Assembly: GCA_003221825.1 (NCBI GenBank)
Contig: QHUE01000164.1
Coordinates: forward strand, 1-32,100
Source: Gemmatimonadota bacterium
Lineage (GTDB): Bacteria > Gemmatimonadota > Gemmatimonadetes > Gemmatimonadales > GWC2-71-9
Reading direction: 5' to 3'
DNA: 32,100 nucleotides
Below the pieces are notes generated by a model that worked only from the letters and a program-made list of their open reading frames with translations, made no database searches and was not told the origin of the DNA. Below are positions 8,283 to 19,496 of the stretch, one piece after another (the stretch's first letter is position 1; each line of letters starts with the position of its first letter). Made by a program: the position numbers and the translations under genes.

Positions 8283-9001
8283 AACTCTGCCGCCTCTGCC
8301 GCCCCTGGCAGTTCAACACGCAGCAGCTTGTCGCCGACCATGATCCGCGAGCCGTGGTGCAGCGTCATCACGCCGCGATCTGCGATCGCGACGCCGTTGC
8401 GGCTGTGATCGTCCACCAGCACAAAGTCCGCGTCCTCCGAGCGCACCGGCACCTGCGATCCGATCAGGATCAGGTCACCATCGGTCAGGCGGTAGGGTCC
8501 TTCGAGGAAGACCCACGTGCCGTTGCGGCTGCCGAGGTCCCGCACTTCGAGCCGCCCTTCTTCCCACGACAGCTTGGAATGGAGCGGCGAGAGAAATTGA
8601 TCTTCGGGGAAGCGGATGTCGCCCTCGGTCCGGCCGATGGTCGTGGTCGCGTGCTTGCGCTCGAACCGCGCCACTTCGGTGGCCATCTCGGAAACCAGAA
8701 CCAATGTGAGGGAGTGATCGGAGTGTTTGTCTGGAGTGAGGCGGCGGTCGCTGCCCCCTCCCGCGCCGGCCCCCCCCCCGTGCGCGCCGACCACGGATCC
8801 GCACAGGGGGCAGGGAGCATCCGCGGGGGCGCTTCGGGCCGACTCTGGCCCGCTGGTGCGGGAGACCAATCCACCTCCGCCGCCAGCGGCAACGGCTGCC
8901 CGCGCGGCCGCCGCCTTGGTCAGCGGCTTGCCGCAATCGGAGCAGAATTGCGCGCCGACGTCGTTCTGCCGGCCGCAAAATTGGCAAGCGCTCAGGGCCA
9001 T
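8279..9001 (-). CDS. Zinc-ribbon FHA-domain protein with a partial second FHA domain
   Basis: The 240-residue product begins with a zinc ribbon (CQFCG..CSDCG, residues 6-23) and has a lone CPLCG at 64-68, possibly half of a second ribbon. A complete FHA domain occupies about 118-184 (TIGRTEGDIRF, LSPLHSKL, LGSRNGTW). Directly after GSQV the sequence continues with RSEDADFVLVDDHSRNG, which is the second half of another FHA domain; its GR and SxxH half is absent. In homologues as I recall them two full FHA domains are present, so an in-frame loss of about 60-70 residues near 8449 is likely. A run of nine G (C on the plus strand, 8769-8777) encodes a Gly stretch. It is the first gene of the signalling operon and reads phosphothreonine. 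Confidence 0.82.
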   Translation of the reverse strand: MALSACQFCGRQNDVGAQFCSDCGKPLTKAAAARAAVAAGGGGGLVSRTSGPESARSAPADAPCPLCGSVVGAHGGGAGAGGGSDRRLTPDKHSDHSLTLVLVSEMATEVARFERKHATTTIGRTEGDIRFPEDQFLSPLHSKLSWEEGRLEVRDLGSRNGTWVFLEGPYRLTDGDLILIGSQVPVRSEDADFVLVDDHSRNGVAIADRGVMTLHHGSRIMVGDKLLRVELPGAAEAAEL

Positions 9002-9046
9002 AAAGTTAGGTGGCCCAATCTATTGCTCAACGCTAGCTTGCGCCAC
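9002..9046. promoter_or_regulatory. Divergent intergenic region between FHA operon and amidase fusion
   Basis: Only 45 bases separate the two divergent start codons, so both promoters must overlap. On the minus strand TAGATT (about 16 bases before the ATG at 9001) is a plausible -10 element. On the plus strand TAGCTT lies 7 bases before the ATG at 9047, which would give a leaderless transcript. No clear -35 elements are seen, so these assignments are tentative. Confidence 0.3.
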
Positions 9047-12000
9047 ATGCGAGCCCTTCGCGCCACGTTCCCCGCGCTCCTCGTCATCGCGACGGGGTGC
9101 GCGACCTCCCGAGTCTCCCCCGCATCTCCGCAGTCCGCCGACCCGCTCCACATCACCATCGTCTATCCCGACACCGCCGAGCCGATTCAGGCGCAGGATT
9201 CGTCCTTCCTGTTCGGCAGTGTGGGCGGAGGACGAGGCGATGTCGCGTTGGCGATCAACGGATTCCCCGTGCGCGTATCTCCCACCGGCACGTGGCTCGC
9301 CTGGTTGCCGCTGCCGAGCGACTCCCTGGCGCACTTCCAGATCGTGGCGCGGGCCGGTGCGAGCGGCGAGCAGCGCGAGACCACGTTCGTAGCACGCATC
9401 GCGCAGCCGTACCGGCCTCCGCCCGGTGCCGCGGCTTGGATCGATACGACCAGCTTTACGCCCACCGACACGATTGCCTTTCCCGCAGGGGAGGGCGTTC
9501 GTCTGTCGGTTCGTGCGACCCCGGGTGCGCGCGTGCGACTGCGGATGGAAGGGAAGGGGACCGAGGTTTGGTTCGTGCCGGATACGCTGCCGGAAGAACC
9601 GGCGTGGGGTGTGCGCGCGTTCGGCACCGACACGACGGCGTATCGCCTCCCGCCCGCGGTCGATCGCTACGTCGCTTGGCTGCCCGCCGCGCCGCTGTGT
9701 GACGCGATCGTCGAGGCGATCGTCGGCAGCGACACAGCGCGCGCCGTCTGGCCGCTGGTTCTGGACACATTGGATCGGGCGCATCCCATCGTCGTCGTGC
9801 TGAACGACGACACGGCGCATACGGGGAAGAGCGACAGTCTGACGGTGGGGAAGGCCGTCCCGTACGGCACGTACAATTGGTTCTTCCCGCTGGGCACGAC
9901 GTCCGTCGCGTCTGCGCGCTGGGGCAGCCAGACCCGGCTGCAGCTGTCGCGCGGCGCGGTGGCCTGGGTCAACACCGCGGACGTCGTGCCGCTCTCACCG
10001 GCGACGCCGCCGCCCGGAGGAATCGTCGGCTCGGTGCGGCTCACCGCGGGCGCGCGCTCCCTCGTGCTGCGCGTGCCGCTGCCCGCTCGCGTGCCGTTTC
10101 GAGTCGAGGAAGAGGAACGGAGCCTCACCCTGCGGCTGTATGGCGTCGCCTCCGATGTGAATTGGATGCAGCACGGCGGCACTGATGCGTACGTGACGCG
10201 GATGAGCTATGCCCAGCCGGCGGCCGATGAGTTGACGATCATGCTGTCGCTCGCCGGCCGTGTGTGGGGCTACAGCACGCGCTGGAGCGGGCGCGACCTG
10301 CTGCTCGAGATTCGCCGGCCACCGGTGATCGACCCGCGGCGGCCGCTCGCCGGCCGGACGATCGTGCTCGACCCCGGCCATCCGCCGGTCGGCGCCAAGG
10401 GACCATCGGGTCTCTGGGAGCCGGTCGCGACGCTCGCCGTCGCCAAGCAGGCCAAGACTCTGCTCGAGCGCGCGGGGGCAACGGTGCTGCTGACGCGGAC
10501 CGACTCGCTGCCGGTGGACCTGTTCCCGCGCACGCGCTTTGCCGAGGAGCATGACGCGGATGTCCTCGTCTCGATTCACGCGAACGCGCTCCCCGATGGC
10601 GTGAATCCCTTCGTCAACAACGGCACCAGCGTCTACTACTTCCACCCGCGGAGTGCCGCGCTCGCGCGGGCGCTCGATCGCGCCCTCGTCGCGGAACTGG
10701 GGACTAGGGATTTGGGAATGGGGCGAGGGGATTATGCACTGGTGCGAAACGCGTGGATGCCCTCCGCACTCACGGACGGGTTGTGCATGATGATTTGGCG
10801 CACGCTCCACACCGAGCACTTCCGCATCCACTTCCGTCCAGCGCTGCGCGCGCGCGCAAGCGCTGCTGCCGCCGAAGCGGAGCGCGCCTATCGCCTCCTG
10901 TCCACCGAGTTGCATCCGCCGCGCGGCATCATCGACGTGACGCTGTCGGACGATGTGGACACGCCCAACGGGTTCACGTCGATCTATCCGTCCAACCGCT
11001 TCACAATTCTGCTCGTCCCGCCGGTCACCGATCCCGCGCTCCAGACCTACGACAGCTGGGAACGGCTCGTGATCGTGCACGAGCTGACGCACGTCTTTCA
11101 TCTCGATCGCTCGCGCGGCGTGTGGAAGACGTTGCAATCAGTGTTCGGGCGCGCGCCGGGACTCTTCCCCAATCAGTATCAACCCAGCTGGGTGATCGAA
11201 GGATTGGCGACCTACTACGAGTCACGGTTTACGGCCGGTGGACGCGCCGAGGGCAGCTATCATCGCGAAGCCGTAGCCGCCGACGCAGCCTTCGGCCGCG
11301 CGCGCTCGCCGTGGGACGCGTTGCTCTTCTCGCGGTGGCCGGATGGCCTGGCGCCATACGCCTACGGCAGCCGGTTCTGGGAGTACCTGTCCCGCAGCGC
11401 CGGCGACTCCGTCGTGCCCCGCTTCGCGGAAGCGACCGCGGGGCAGCTCATTCCGTTCCGGGTGGGGCGCCCGTTGCGGCACGCCGGCGCGCCCGACGCG
11501 CTGACCGACGGCTGGACGCGTGCCATCGCCGAGGTTGCACTCGGCCAACCGGCGACGCGGAGCCAGCTCCTAGCCGGCTGGCTGCGCACCGAGCCGGTGC
11601 CACGCATGTCGCCCCCCCCCGATGGCCGCCGCCTGGCCTACGTCTCCGACGACTGGCGCGGCGCGCGCCGGCTGCGCGTCGTCGATCCGCAGACAGGCGC
11701 CGTGCTGCGCTCCCATCGCGTCACCGGGCAGGTGAGCTACGACTGGGTTGGCGACACGCTGATCGTCGCGCAGCTCGAGTACAGCGGCCGCTGGACGATC
11801 CGCAGCGATTTGTGGCGCTGGGCTCCGAATGGCGCGTGGACGCGCATGACGACTGACGCGCGCCTCATGGAGCCGCGCGCGGGCGGTGGCGTGTTCGCCG
11901 CCTTGCGCCTCGCCGGCGGCGGCGACACCCCGACGATTCCTATCACTCCGTCAGACGCGACGTGGGGACCGACGGTGCCTTCCGCGGACGGGCGCTGGAT

Positions 12001-13486
12001 CGTCGCGGCACGCAATCAGAACGGGCGCTGGGAGCTCGTGCGCTGGCGGGCCGGCGCGCCGGAAACCGTCGCGGTGCTGGCGCAAGCATCGGGTGGAAGC
12101 GCGATCGCCGATCCGGTCTGGACGCCGGACGGCGTGCTATTCGTGACCGATGCCGGAGGCTTTCCGCAGATTCATCGCTGGCGGGAAAGCGACGGCGTCA
12201 CGCAGGTGACGGCCGAGCCGCGCGGAGCGCGCGCACCCGCGCTGCTGCCCGACGGCCGGATCGCGTTTGCGACGCTCGGCAACGATGGCTGGGAGCTCCG
12301 TGCGGTCGCCCCGGTCGCTGCGGCACCGCGGCCCGTGACGCTGCCCGCGCCGCTGCCGTTCGACTCCGCGCCACCGGTCGCGATGCGGGAGACGGGCTAC
12401 GCATCGTGGGGCTCGCTCCGCCCGCATTTCTGGGTTCCCCTGGGCGTGAACGCCGGCGAGGCGGGCCGGTTCTTCGGGGCGGCAACCGCGGGGGCCGACG
12501 CGCTGGGACGCTACATCTATCTCGCGGATGCGATGGTCTCGGCCTCGCCCGCCCGTGCGCAGGGCTCCTTCTTCCTTCTTAGTCAGGCGTTGGGCGACCC
12601 GACCCTCGACTTCTCGATCTCCAACGACTGGTCCCTGGTCGGGATCGATAGCACCGGGCACGTGGTGTCGTCGGAGCGCCGCGAAGCGGCCCTGGGCGCC
12701 ACGCTGCTCGCTCACCGCTGGCGCCGCTTCGTGTCATTGCGCCTCGCCGCCGAATATGAAGGAAGGCGATACGTCTCCGTTCCCGATACCAACCTGGCCG
12801 CCATCTGCACGGGCTGCGTCACGCGCGACCGCGTCGGCGGATCGGCGAGCCTCACGTTCGGCTCTGCCGTCGGGGCCCCGCTCACCGTGTCCCTGCAGGA
12901 CGGCGCGACCGCGGCGCTCTTCTATCGTCGCAAGGAAGAGCAGGGCACCGCGCGCTGGCTCAACGAAGTGCGCGCGCGCGGTAACGTCTACGTGCGTGTG
13001 GGCCCGCGCCTCGGATTCGCGTACCCGGTGCTCGCGATACGTGGCGCGATCGGCGCCCTCGATGGACCCATCACCGACCGCTTTTCCGTGGGCGGTGTGT
13101 CATCCGGCACGTTGCTCTTCGGATTCGGGCAGGAGGTCGGGACCCACCGCACGTTCCCGGTGCGCGGCTATGCGGCGGGCGTGCTGCACGGGCGCCGCGC
13201 CGCGACGCTCACGGCCGAGTACCGCATGCCGCTCGCGCTGTGGGGACGATCGCTCGGCCATCTGCCGCTTGGCGCCGACAAACTCGCGTTCGCCGTCTTC
13301 GGCGATGTCGGTGACGCCTGGGACGAGGGCGAGGCCGCTCGGTTGCACCGGCTGCACTCGTTCGGGGCCGAGCTGATCGGCGACATGACCGTCAGCTACG
13401 ATCTGCCGTTGCGTGTCCGGCTGGGTGTCGCGCAGCCGGCCACCGGTCATCCACAGGTTTACGCCGCGTTCGCCGCCGATTTTTGA
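9047..13486 (+). CDS. N-acetylmuramoyl-L-alanine amidase fused to gluzincin peptidase and beta-barrel
   Basis: From ATG 9047 the product has 1,479 residues with a signal sequence and possible lipobox (VIATGC). Order: exported N-terminal region; AMIN-like domain (about 340-425); Amidase_3 domain (about 436-580; zinc ligands His in VLDPGH, Glu in LWEPVATL, His in SIHANA); gluzincin peptidase with H678ELTH and Glu718 (WVIEGLATYYESRF); TolB-like propeller (about 855-1105); and an outer-membrane beta-barrel ending in Phe. The amidase end TDGLCMM joins directly to WRTLHTEHFRIHF at about 10793. The usual amidase C-terminal helix and the peptidase's own signal peptide are absent, so two neighbouring genes were probably joined by a deletion. 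The catalytic Glu near the amidase end appears as Asp (LTDG). A run of nine C at 11612-11620 encodes SPPP where TolB repeats usually read SPDG. Confidence 0.8.
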   Translation: MRALRATFPALLVIATGCATSRVSPASPQSADPLHITIVYPDTAEPIQAQDSSFLFGSVGGGRGDVALAINGFPVRVSPTGTWLAWLPLPSDSLAHFQIVARAGASGEQRETTFVARIAQPYRPPPGAAAWIDTTSFTPTDTIAFPAGEGVRLSVRATPGARVRLRMEGKGTEVWFVPDTLPEEPAWGVRAFGTDTTAYRLPPAVDRYVAWLPAAPLCDAIVEAIVGSDTARAVWPLVLDTLDRAHPIVVVLNDDTAHTGKSDSLTVGKAVPYGTYNWFFPLGTTSVASARWGSQTRLQLSRGAVAWVNTADVVPLSPATPPPGGIVGSVRLTAGARSLVLRVPLPARVPFRVEEEERSLTLRLYGVASDVNWMQHGGTDAYVTRMSYAQPAADELTIMLSLAGRVWGYSTRWSGRDLLLEIRRPPVIDPRRPLAGRTIVLDPGHPPVGAKGPSGLWEPVATLAVAKQAKTLLERAGATVLLTRTDSLPVDLFPRTRFAEEHDADVLVSIHANALPDGVNPFVNNGTSVYYFHPRSAALARALDRALVAELGTRDLGMGRGDYALVRNAWMPSALTDGLCMMIWRTLHTEHFRIHFRPALRARASAAAAEAERAYRLLSTELHPPRGIIDVTLSDDVDTPNGFTSIYPSNRFTILLVPPVTDPALQTYDSWERLVIVHELTHVFHLDRSRGVWKTLQSVFGRAPGLFPNQYQPSWVIEGLATYYESRFTAGGRAEGSYHREAVAADAAFGRARSPWDALLFSRWPDGLAPYAYGSRFWEYLSRSAGDSVVPRFAEATAGQLIPFRVGRPLRHAGAPDALTDGWTRAIAEVALGQPATRSQLLAGWLRTEPVPRMSPPPDGRRLAYVSDDWRGARRLRVVDPQTGAVLRSHRVTGQVSYDWVGDTLIVAQLEYSGRWTIRSDLWRWAPNGAWTRMTTDARLMEPRAGGGVFAALRLAGGGDTPTIPITPSDATWGPTVPSADGRWIVAARNQNGRWELVRWRAGAPETVAVLAQASGGSAIADPVWTPDGVLFVTDAGGFPQIHRWRESDGVTQVTAEPRGARAPALLPDGRIAFATLGNDGWELRAVAPVAAAPRPVTLPAPLPFDSAPPVAMRETGYASWGSLRPHFWVPLGVNAGEAGRFFGAATAGADALGRYIYLADAMVSASPARAQGSFFLLSQALGDPTLDFSISNDWSLVGIDSTGHVVSSERREAALGATLLAHRWRRFVSLRLAAEYEGRRYVSVPDTNLAAICTGCVTRDRVGGSASLTFGSAVGAPLTVSLQDGATAALFYRRKEEQGTARWLNEVRARGNVYVRVGPRLGFAYPVLAIRGAIGALDGPITDRFSVGGVSSGTLLFGFGQEVGTHRTFPVRGYAAGVLHGRRAATLTAEYRMPLALWGRSLGHLPLGADKLAFAVFGDVGDAWDEGEAARLHRLHSFGAELIGDMTVSYDLPLRVRLGVAQPATGHPQVYAAFAADF

Positions 13487-13493
13487 CGTTCTG

Positions 13494-13522
13494 TTGACCC
13501 GTCTCCGGGCGAACCCTAAGTT
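13494..13522 (+). promoter_or_regulatory. Sigma70-type promoter for the second kinase gene
   Basis: TTGACC (13494-13499), a 17-base spacer and TAAGTT (13517-13522) form a good housekeeping promoter. It lies 8 bases after the end of the large fusion gene and 25 bases before the kinase start at 13547. A GGAG ribosome-binding site follows at about 13536. Confidence 0.6.
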
Positions 13523-13546
13523 AGCCCGGTCCCCTCGGAGATCGGA

Positions 13547-15400
<1,854 letters not shown>

Positions 15401-16045
15401 TCCATACGCCTAAAATCGATCCGACCGCCTTCATCGCGCCGAGTGCGGTGGTGCTTGGCGACGTGACGCTGGGACCACGGTCCAGCGTCTGGTATCAGGC
15501 CGTGCTCCGCGGCGACATGGCCCCCATCGTCATCGGCGAGGCCACCAACATCCAGGATGCGACCATCGTGCATGTGGATGAGGGGAAGCCGGCCCTCATC
15601 GGTGCCCGGGTGGGCGTGGGCCACCGCGTCATCCTGCACGCCTGCGCGGTGGAGGACGATTGCCTCATCGGAATGGGGTCCATTCTTCTTAATGACGTGC
15701 ATGTGGGCACAGGCAGCGTCATCGCCGCCGGGGCGGTCGTGCCGGAAGGGATGCGCGTGCCGCCGGGTTCGCTCGTCATGGGCGTACCTGCCCGTGTCGT
15801 GCGTCACGTCGATGATGGTCTCCGCGCGCGAATCCTTGGCACGTGGGAGCATTACGTCGCGGAGGCGGAGCGGCACCGTCGAGGCAAGTTCCCGATCGAG
15901 CGAGCAAGTTTGTGATGTTGATACTCGGGGTGCGAGACGCGACGACACGAGTCTTCAGTCTTGCCCCGCTCCAGTCATGCACCTACCTTGGGCCTCCACG
16001 TTCCGTTAAATTCCTCAATTCCACTCGATTCGCCGTGAGACTCGC

Positions 16046-18309
16046 ATGACCGCATCTGAAGACCGTCATAGTCTGGACCTGAACGCCAATGCCCTGACCG
16101 TCCTCGAGCGCCGCTACCTCGTGAAGGACGACGTGGGCAAGCCGGTCGAGCGCCCTCAGGACCTGTTCTGGCGGGTGGCGCGGACGATCGCTGCCCCCGA
16201 TCGGACCTATGGCGCCTCGGATCGGGCTGTAGAAAGCCTGGCCGAGACGTTCTTCGAGCTCATGGCGACGCGGGTGTGGATGCCCAACTCTCCCACCCTG
16301 ATGAATGCCGGCCGCCCCCTCGGCCAGCTGTCGGCGTGCTTCGTGCTTCCGGTGGAGGACGCTCTGTCCAACGGCCGCTCAGGGATCTACGACACCCTGC
16401 GGGCGATGGCGCTGGTGCATCAGTCGGGCGGTGGGACCGGCTTCTCCTTCTCGCGCTTGCGCCCCAAGAACGACGTCGTGCGCTCGACGATGGGGGTCGC
16501 GTCCGGGCCGGTGTCGTTCATGAAGCTCTACGACGCTTCGACCGACGTCGTGAAGCAGGGCGGCACGCGGCGTGGCGCCAACATGGGCATCCTGCGTGTG
16601 GATCATCCCGATATCATGGACTTCATCCACTGCAAGGATGACCTCACGCAGGTCACGAATTTCAACATTTCCGTGGCGGTCACCGACGCCTTCATGCAGG
16701 CGCTCGAGGCGGGCGCATCGTACGATTTGATCCACCCGCGCACCGGCAAGGTCGTCGGGCAGCTCGATGCGCGCGACGTCTTCAAGCAGATCGTGCACGG
16801 TGCCTGGAAAACGGGCGAGCCGGGCGTGTTCTACATCGATCGCGCGAACCGCTACAACCCGGTGCCGCACCTCGGCAGTTACGAGGCGACGAATCCGTGC
16901 GGCGAGCAGCCGCTGCTCCCCTACGACGTCTGCAACCTCGGTTCGATCAACGTCGGCCTGTTCGCCAAGAACGGCGACGTGGATTGGGACGGCCTGCGCA
17001 CCGCGGTACATCTCTGTACCCACTTCCTCGACAACGTCATCGACGCGAACAAGTACCCGCTCGCCGAGATCGACGACCTCGCCAAGCGGATCCGCCGGAT
17101 CGGCCTCGGCATCATGGGGTGGGCCGACCTGCTCGTGCACCTCGGGATCGGATACAACTCCGACGCCGGCGTCGCCCTCGGTCGCAAGCTGATGGAGTTC
17201 ATCGACGAAGAGTCGAAGGTCGCCTCCGAGAAGCTGGCCGGGCGGCGCGGCACGTTCGCCGAGTGGGAGCGGTCGATCTGGGGACCGGACGCCACCTGCG
17301 CGCGCAACGCCAAGGGCGAGCGCGTCCGTCCGATGCGCCGCTTGCGCAATTGCAACCTCACCACGGTTGCGCCCACGGGCACCATTTCAATCATCGCCGG
17401 CTGCTCGTCGGGGATCGAGCCGCTGTTCGCCGTCGCGTTCATGCGCAATCAGGCCGGTGTGCTCATGCCCGACGTCAATGAAGACTTCGTGGCAATTGCG
17501 AAGCGCGAGGGGTGGTACTCCGAAGACCTGATGAAGCAGATCGCGGAGGCGGGCCACATTCATTTCGACGCTGTGCCGGAGCAGTGGCAGCACGTCTTCG
17601 TGACCGCGCACGACGTGACACCCGAGTGGCACATCCAGATGCAGGCGGCCTTCCAGGACTTCACCGATTCGGCGATCTCCAAGACCTGCAACTTCGCGAA
17701 CGACGCGACCGAGGCGGACGTCGAGCAGATCTACCGTTACGCCTACGAGCTGCGCTGCAAGGGCGTGACGGTGTACCGCGACGGCGCGCGCGAGAACCAG
17801 GTGCTCTCCACCGGCTCGACCGCAAAGAAGGTCCAGGAAGGGGCCGTAGGAGCAGGGAAGGACGCCCTCGCCGAGGCGCTCAGCCGCATCGCCGAGCTGG
17901 ACACCGAGCTGCAGCGCACGCGTGACCGGCTGCACGATGTCGAGGCGGAGAACCTGCAGCGCCGCGCCAAGCGCTCGCGCCCCGACCTCCTCAAGGGATC
18001 GACGCGCCGCATCGAGTCACCCCTCGGCACGATGTACGTGACCATCACCGAGGACATGCGATCGGGATCGCGATCGAGAAATGGATGCAGGACAAGCAGG
18101 GGGTCCAGCAGGACCTGCTGGACAGCACGCGGACGGCGGCCCCGACTCCCACGGAGGTCGTACGGGGGGGTGCGGGGGACGCGGCCCTGCGTGCGGCGCG
18201 CGGACCGGAGCAGGACTTCATCGGCGCCTGCCCCGACTGTGGCTCCCAACTGGCGTTTATCGAGGGATGTGCTAAATGTCACGTCTGCGGGTTTTCGGAG
18301 TGCGGTTGA
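16046..18309 (+). CDS. nrdJ: Vitamin B12-dependent class II ribonucleotide reductase, frame disrupted
   Basis: The enzyme reduces ribonucleotides to deoxyribonucleotides with adenosylcobalamin. From ATG 16046 the first 670 residues read well: SPTLMNAG, Cys98 in LSACFVLP, the TNPCGEQ catalytic motif (Asn283, Cys285, Glu287), Cys296 in DVCNLGSIN, and the APTGTISIIAGCSSG phosphate-binding region. After VTITED (about 18055) the frame is lost. The true C-terminus resumes at 18058 in the -1 frame as AIGIAIEKWMQDKQG and ends with CPDCGSQL..CAKCHVCGFSEC, the redox-active cysteine tail, stopping at 18307-18309. From memory, about 60-70 conserved residues are missing between the two parts. Continuing in the first frame gives an unrelated Arg/Ser-rich tail to 18367. 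An enzyme this central is unlikely to be broken unless another RNR exists, so an assembly error is suspected. Confidence 0.88.
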
Positions 18310-18380
18310 ACCGGCCGCCGACCGCATGCCCTGTGACTCCAGTCACGACGGCCACTTGCGCAGGTAGGTAGTCTACAGGC

Positions 18381-18770
18381 ATGGAACGTGCCGACCGGAT
18401 GGTCACACCCACTCGCCTTCAGGTGAAAGGTTGGGCGCGCGTCGGTCCCGCCGGCGCGCATACGCTGCGGCGCGGTGCCTGGTATCCCGTGGTCCGCATC
18501 TCCTCGAGCAACATCGTCGTCCTCGACGTCAATCGGCACAACGTGCCGGTCGATCGTCGCTTCCTCGAGATTCGTTATCATCCGCCGGAACGGTGGACGA
18601 TCGTGCGCTGTGAGCCGCGCGTCATCGAGCGACTGGGACGAATTTTCCCGCTGACGTACGCCGTCTGCCCTGCATGCCGGCATCGGCAGGGCATCGAGGC
18701 GCGGACCAACGACATGACGTGCGATCGTTGCCATAAGAGCGCGGCGATGGCATGGGATGAATTGAGCTAA
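18381..18770 (+). CDS. Zinc-ribbon hypothetical protein (longer paralogue)
   Basis: The 129-residue product has an N-terminal beta-rich part of about 90 residues (YPVVRISSSNIVVLDVNRHN, then VPVDRRFLEIR) and a C-terminal zinc ribbon with Cys96, Cys99, Cys114 and Cys117. The ribbon matches that of the small protein at 19530-19745: both read YAVCPxC..RQ, then DMxxCxRC and a final W-x-E. The function is unknown; a nucleic-acid or protein-binding adaptor is only a guess. The sequence TAGTCT 6 bases before the ATG could be a -10 element of a leaderless mRNA. A strong terminator follows at 18829-18870. Confidence 0.65.
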   Translation: MERADRMVTPTRLQVKGWARVGPAGAHTLRRGAWYPVVRISSSNIVVLDVNRHNVPVDRRFLEIRYHPPERWTIVRCEPRVIERLGRIFPLTYAVCPACRHRQGIEARTNDMTCDRCHKSAAMAWDELS

Positions 18771-18828
18771 ACGAAGGCGCGGACCTGCAACGACCAGGCC
18801 ACAGACGCACCGCGGTAAACGGTCAAAC

Positions 18829-18870
18829 GTCAACGGGACAACCATGCAAGGGTTGTCCCGTTGACTTTTT
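18829..18870 (+). terminator. Rho-independent terminator
   Basis: A perfect 15-base-pair stem (18829-18843 with 18851-18865), a 7-base loop and five T (18866-18870) make a textbook intrinsic terminator. It ends transcription of the zinc-ribbon gene. It lies 28 bases before the convergent end of the MOSC gene and may also work in reverse, although no T-run follows it on the minus strand. Confidence 0.93.
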
Positions 18871-18897
18871 ACTGTAGCCCGCTGCTGCGTCTGTTGC

Positions 18898-19491
18898 CTA
18901 GCTTTGCATGTCCTGAAGAATTGCAACGGAGTCTCCCAAGGCCACCGTCCCTGTCCCCTCACCGACGCAGTAAAACCCTCTCATCCCATTGTCCAGAAAC
19001 TGGAGGTGCTTTTTCAGCTCCTCCGGCTCCACCTGTTTTCCCAGTGCCCATCCCGTGAACGGCCGGCACGGGTGCGCCACCTGCAGAATCTTGAGTCGCA
19101 CCCGTTCCTTCCCGTCGGGTGACAGGATGGCGACGCCGGCGGCGAGATCGTCGTAGGTGAAGCGCCGGTCGCTGGTCGCGATGATGTTTTCGCCCGCGCA
19201 GCCGATCGCCACCCGGTCCCCGAAGTGTTGGCGCATCGCTTCGTAATGCGCCGTGAAGCCGAGGGAGATGCCGTGGAGCCCGTCCTCGTTCTTGGTGACG
19301 GGGTGAGAGCGGTGGTGGACGTCCACGACCCACATGTCGGCGGAGCTCGCGCCGAGGGCGCCGTCGGGCGAGACGTGCAGCACCGGAACGGCGAGTAGCG
19401 GAGCAGGGTCGTACGTCCGTGTCGGCTTCTCGCCCGACTTCAGCGAGCCGCGTTGGATCTGCAACCGGGTGACCGTACCGATCGTGCGCAT
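18898..19491 (-). CDS. MOSC domain protein (sulfur-carrier / molybdenum cofactor related)
   Basis: The 197-residue product starts at ATG 19491. It shows the MOSC beta-barrel layout, with WVVDVHHRSHPVTKNEDGLH, VAIGCAGENI, and AHPCRPFTGW containing the conserved cysteine expected to carry sulfur. Stand-alone MOSC proteins are linked to sulfur transfer or to detoxification with a molybdenum cofactor (YiiM/YuaD types), but no cofactor gene is adjacent. The gene is transcribed divergently from the zinc-ribbon mini-gene at 19530, with a symmetric dyad between the two. Confidence 0.8.
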   Translation of the reverse strand: MRTIGTVTRLQIQRGSLKSGEKPTRTYDPAPLLAVPVLHVSPDGALGASSADMWVVDVHHRSHPVTKNEDGLHGISLGFTAHYEAMRQHFGDRVAIGCAGENIIATSDRRFTYDDLAAGVAILSPDGKERVRLKILQVAHPCRPFTGWALGKQVEPEELKKHLQFLDNGMRGFYCVGEGTGTVALGDSVAILQDMQS

Positions 19492-19496
19492 AACGG

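Noticed and set aside
8354..9046. Upstream extension of the amidase fusion frame
   Set aside because: The frame stays open by chance through the antisense FHA gene. A signal sequence begins at ATG 9047, so the upstream part is not native protein.
18333..18346. GTGACT-CC-AGTCAC hairpin as the nrdJ terminator
   Set aside because: The six-base-pair stem has a two-base loop and no T-run, so it cannot be called a terminator; it may be a protein-binding site.
16046..18367. 773-residue nrdJ product with an unusual Arg/Ser-rich tail
   Set aside because: The tail is an out-of-frame reading. The genuine cysteine-rich C-terminus lies in the -1 frame and stops at 18309.
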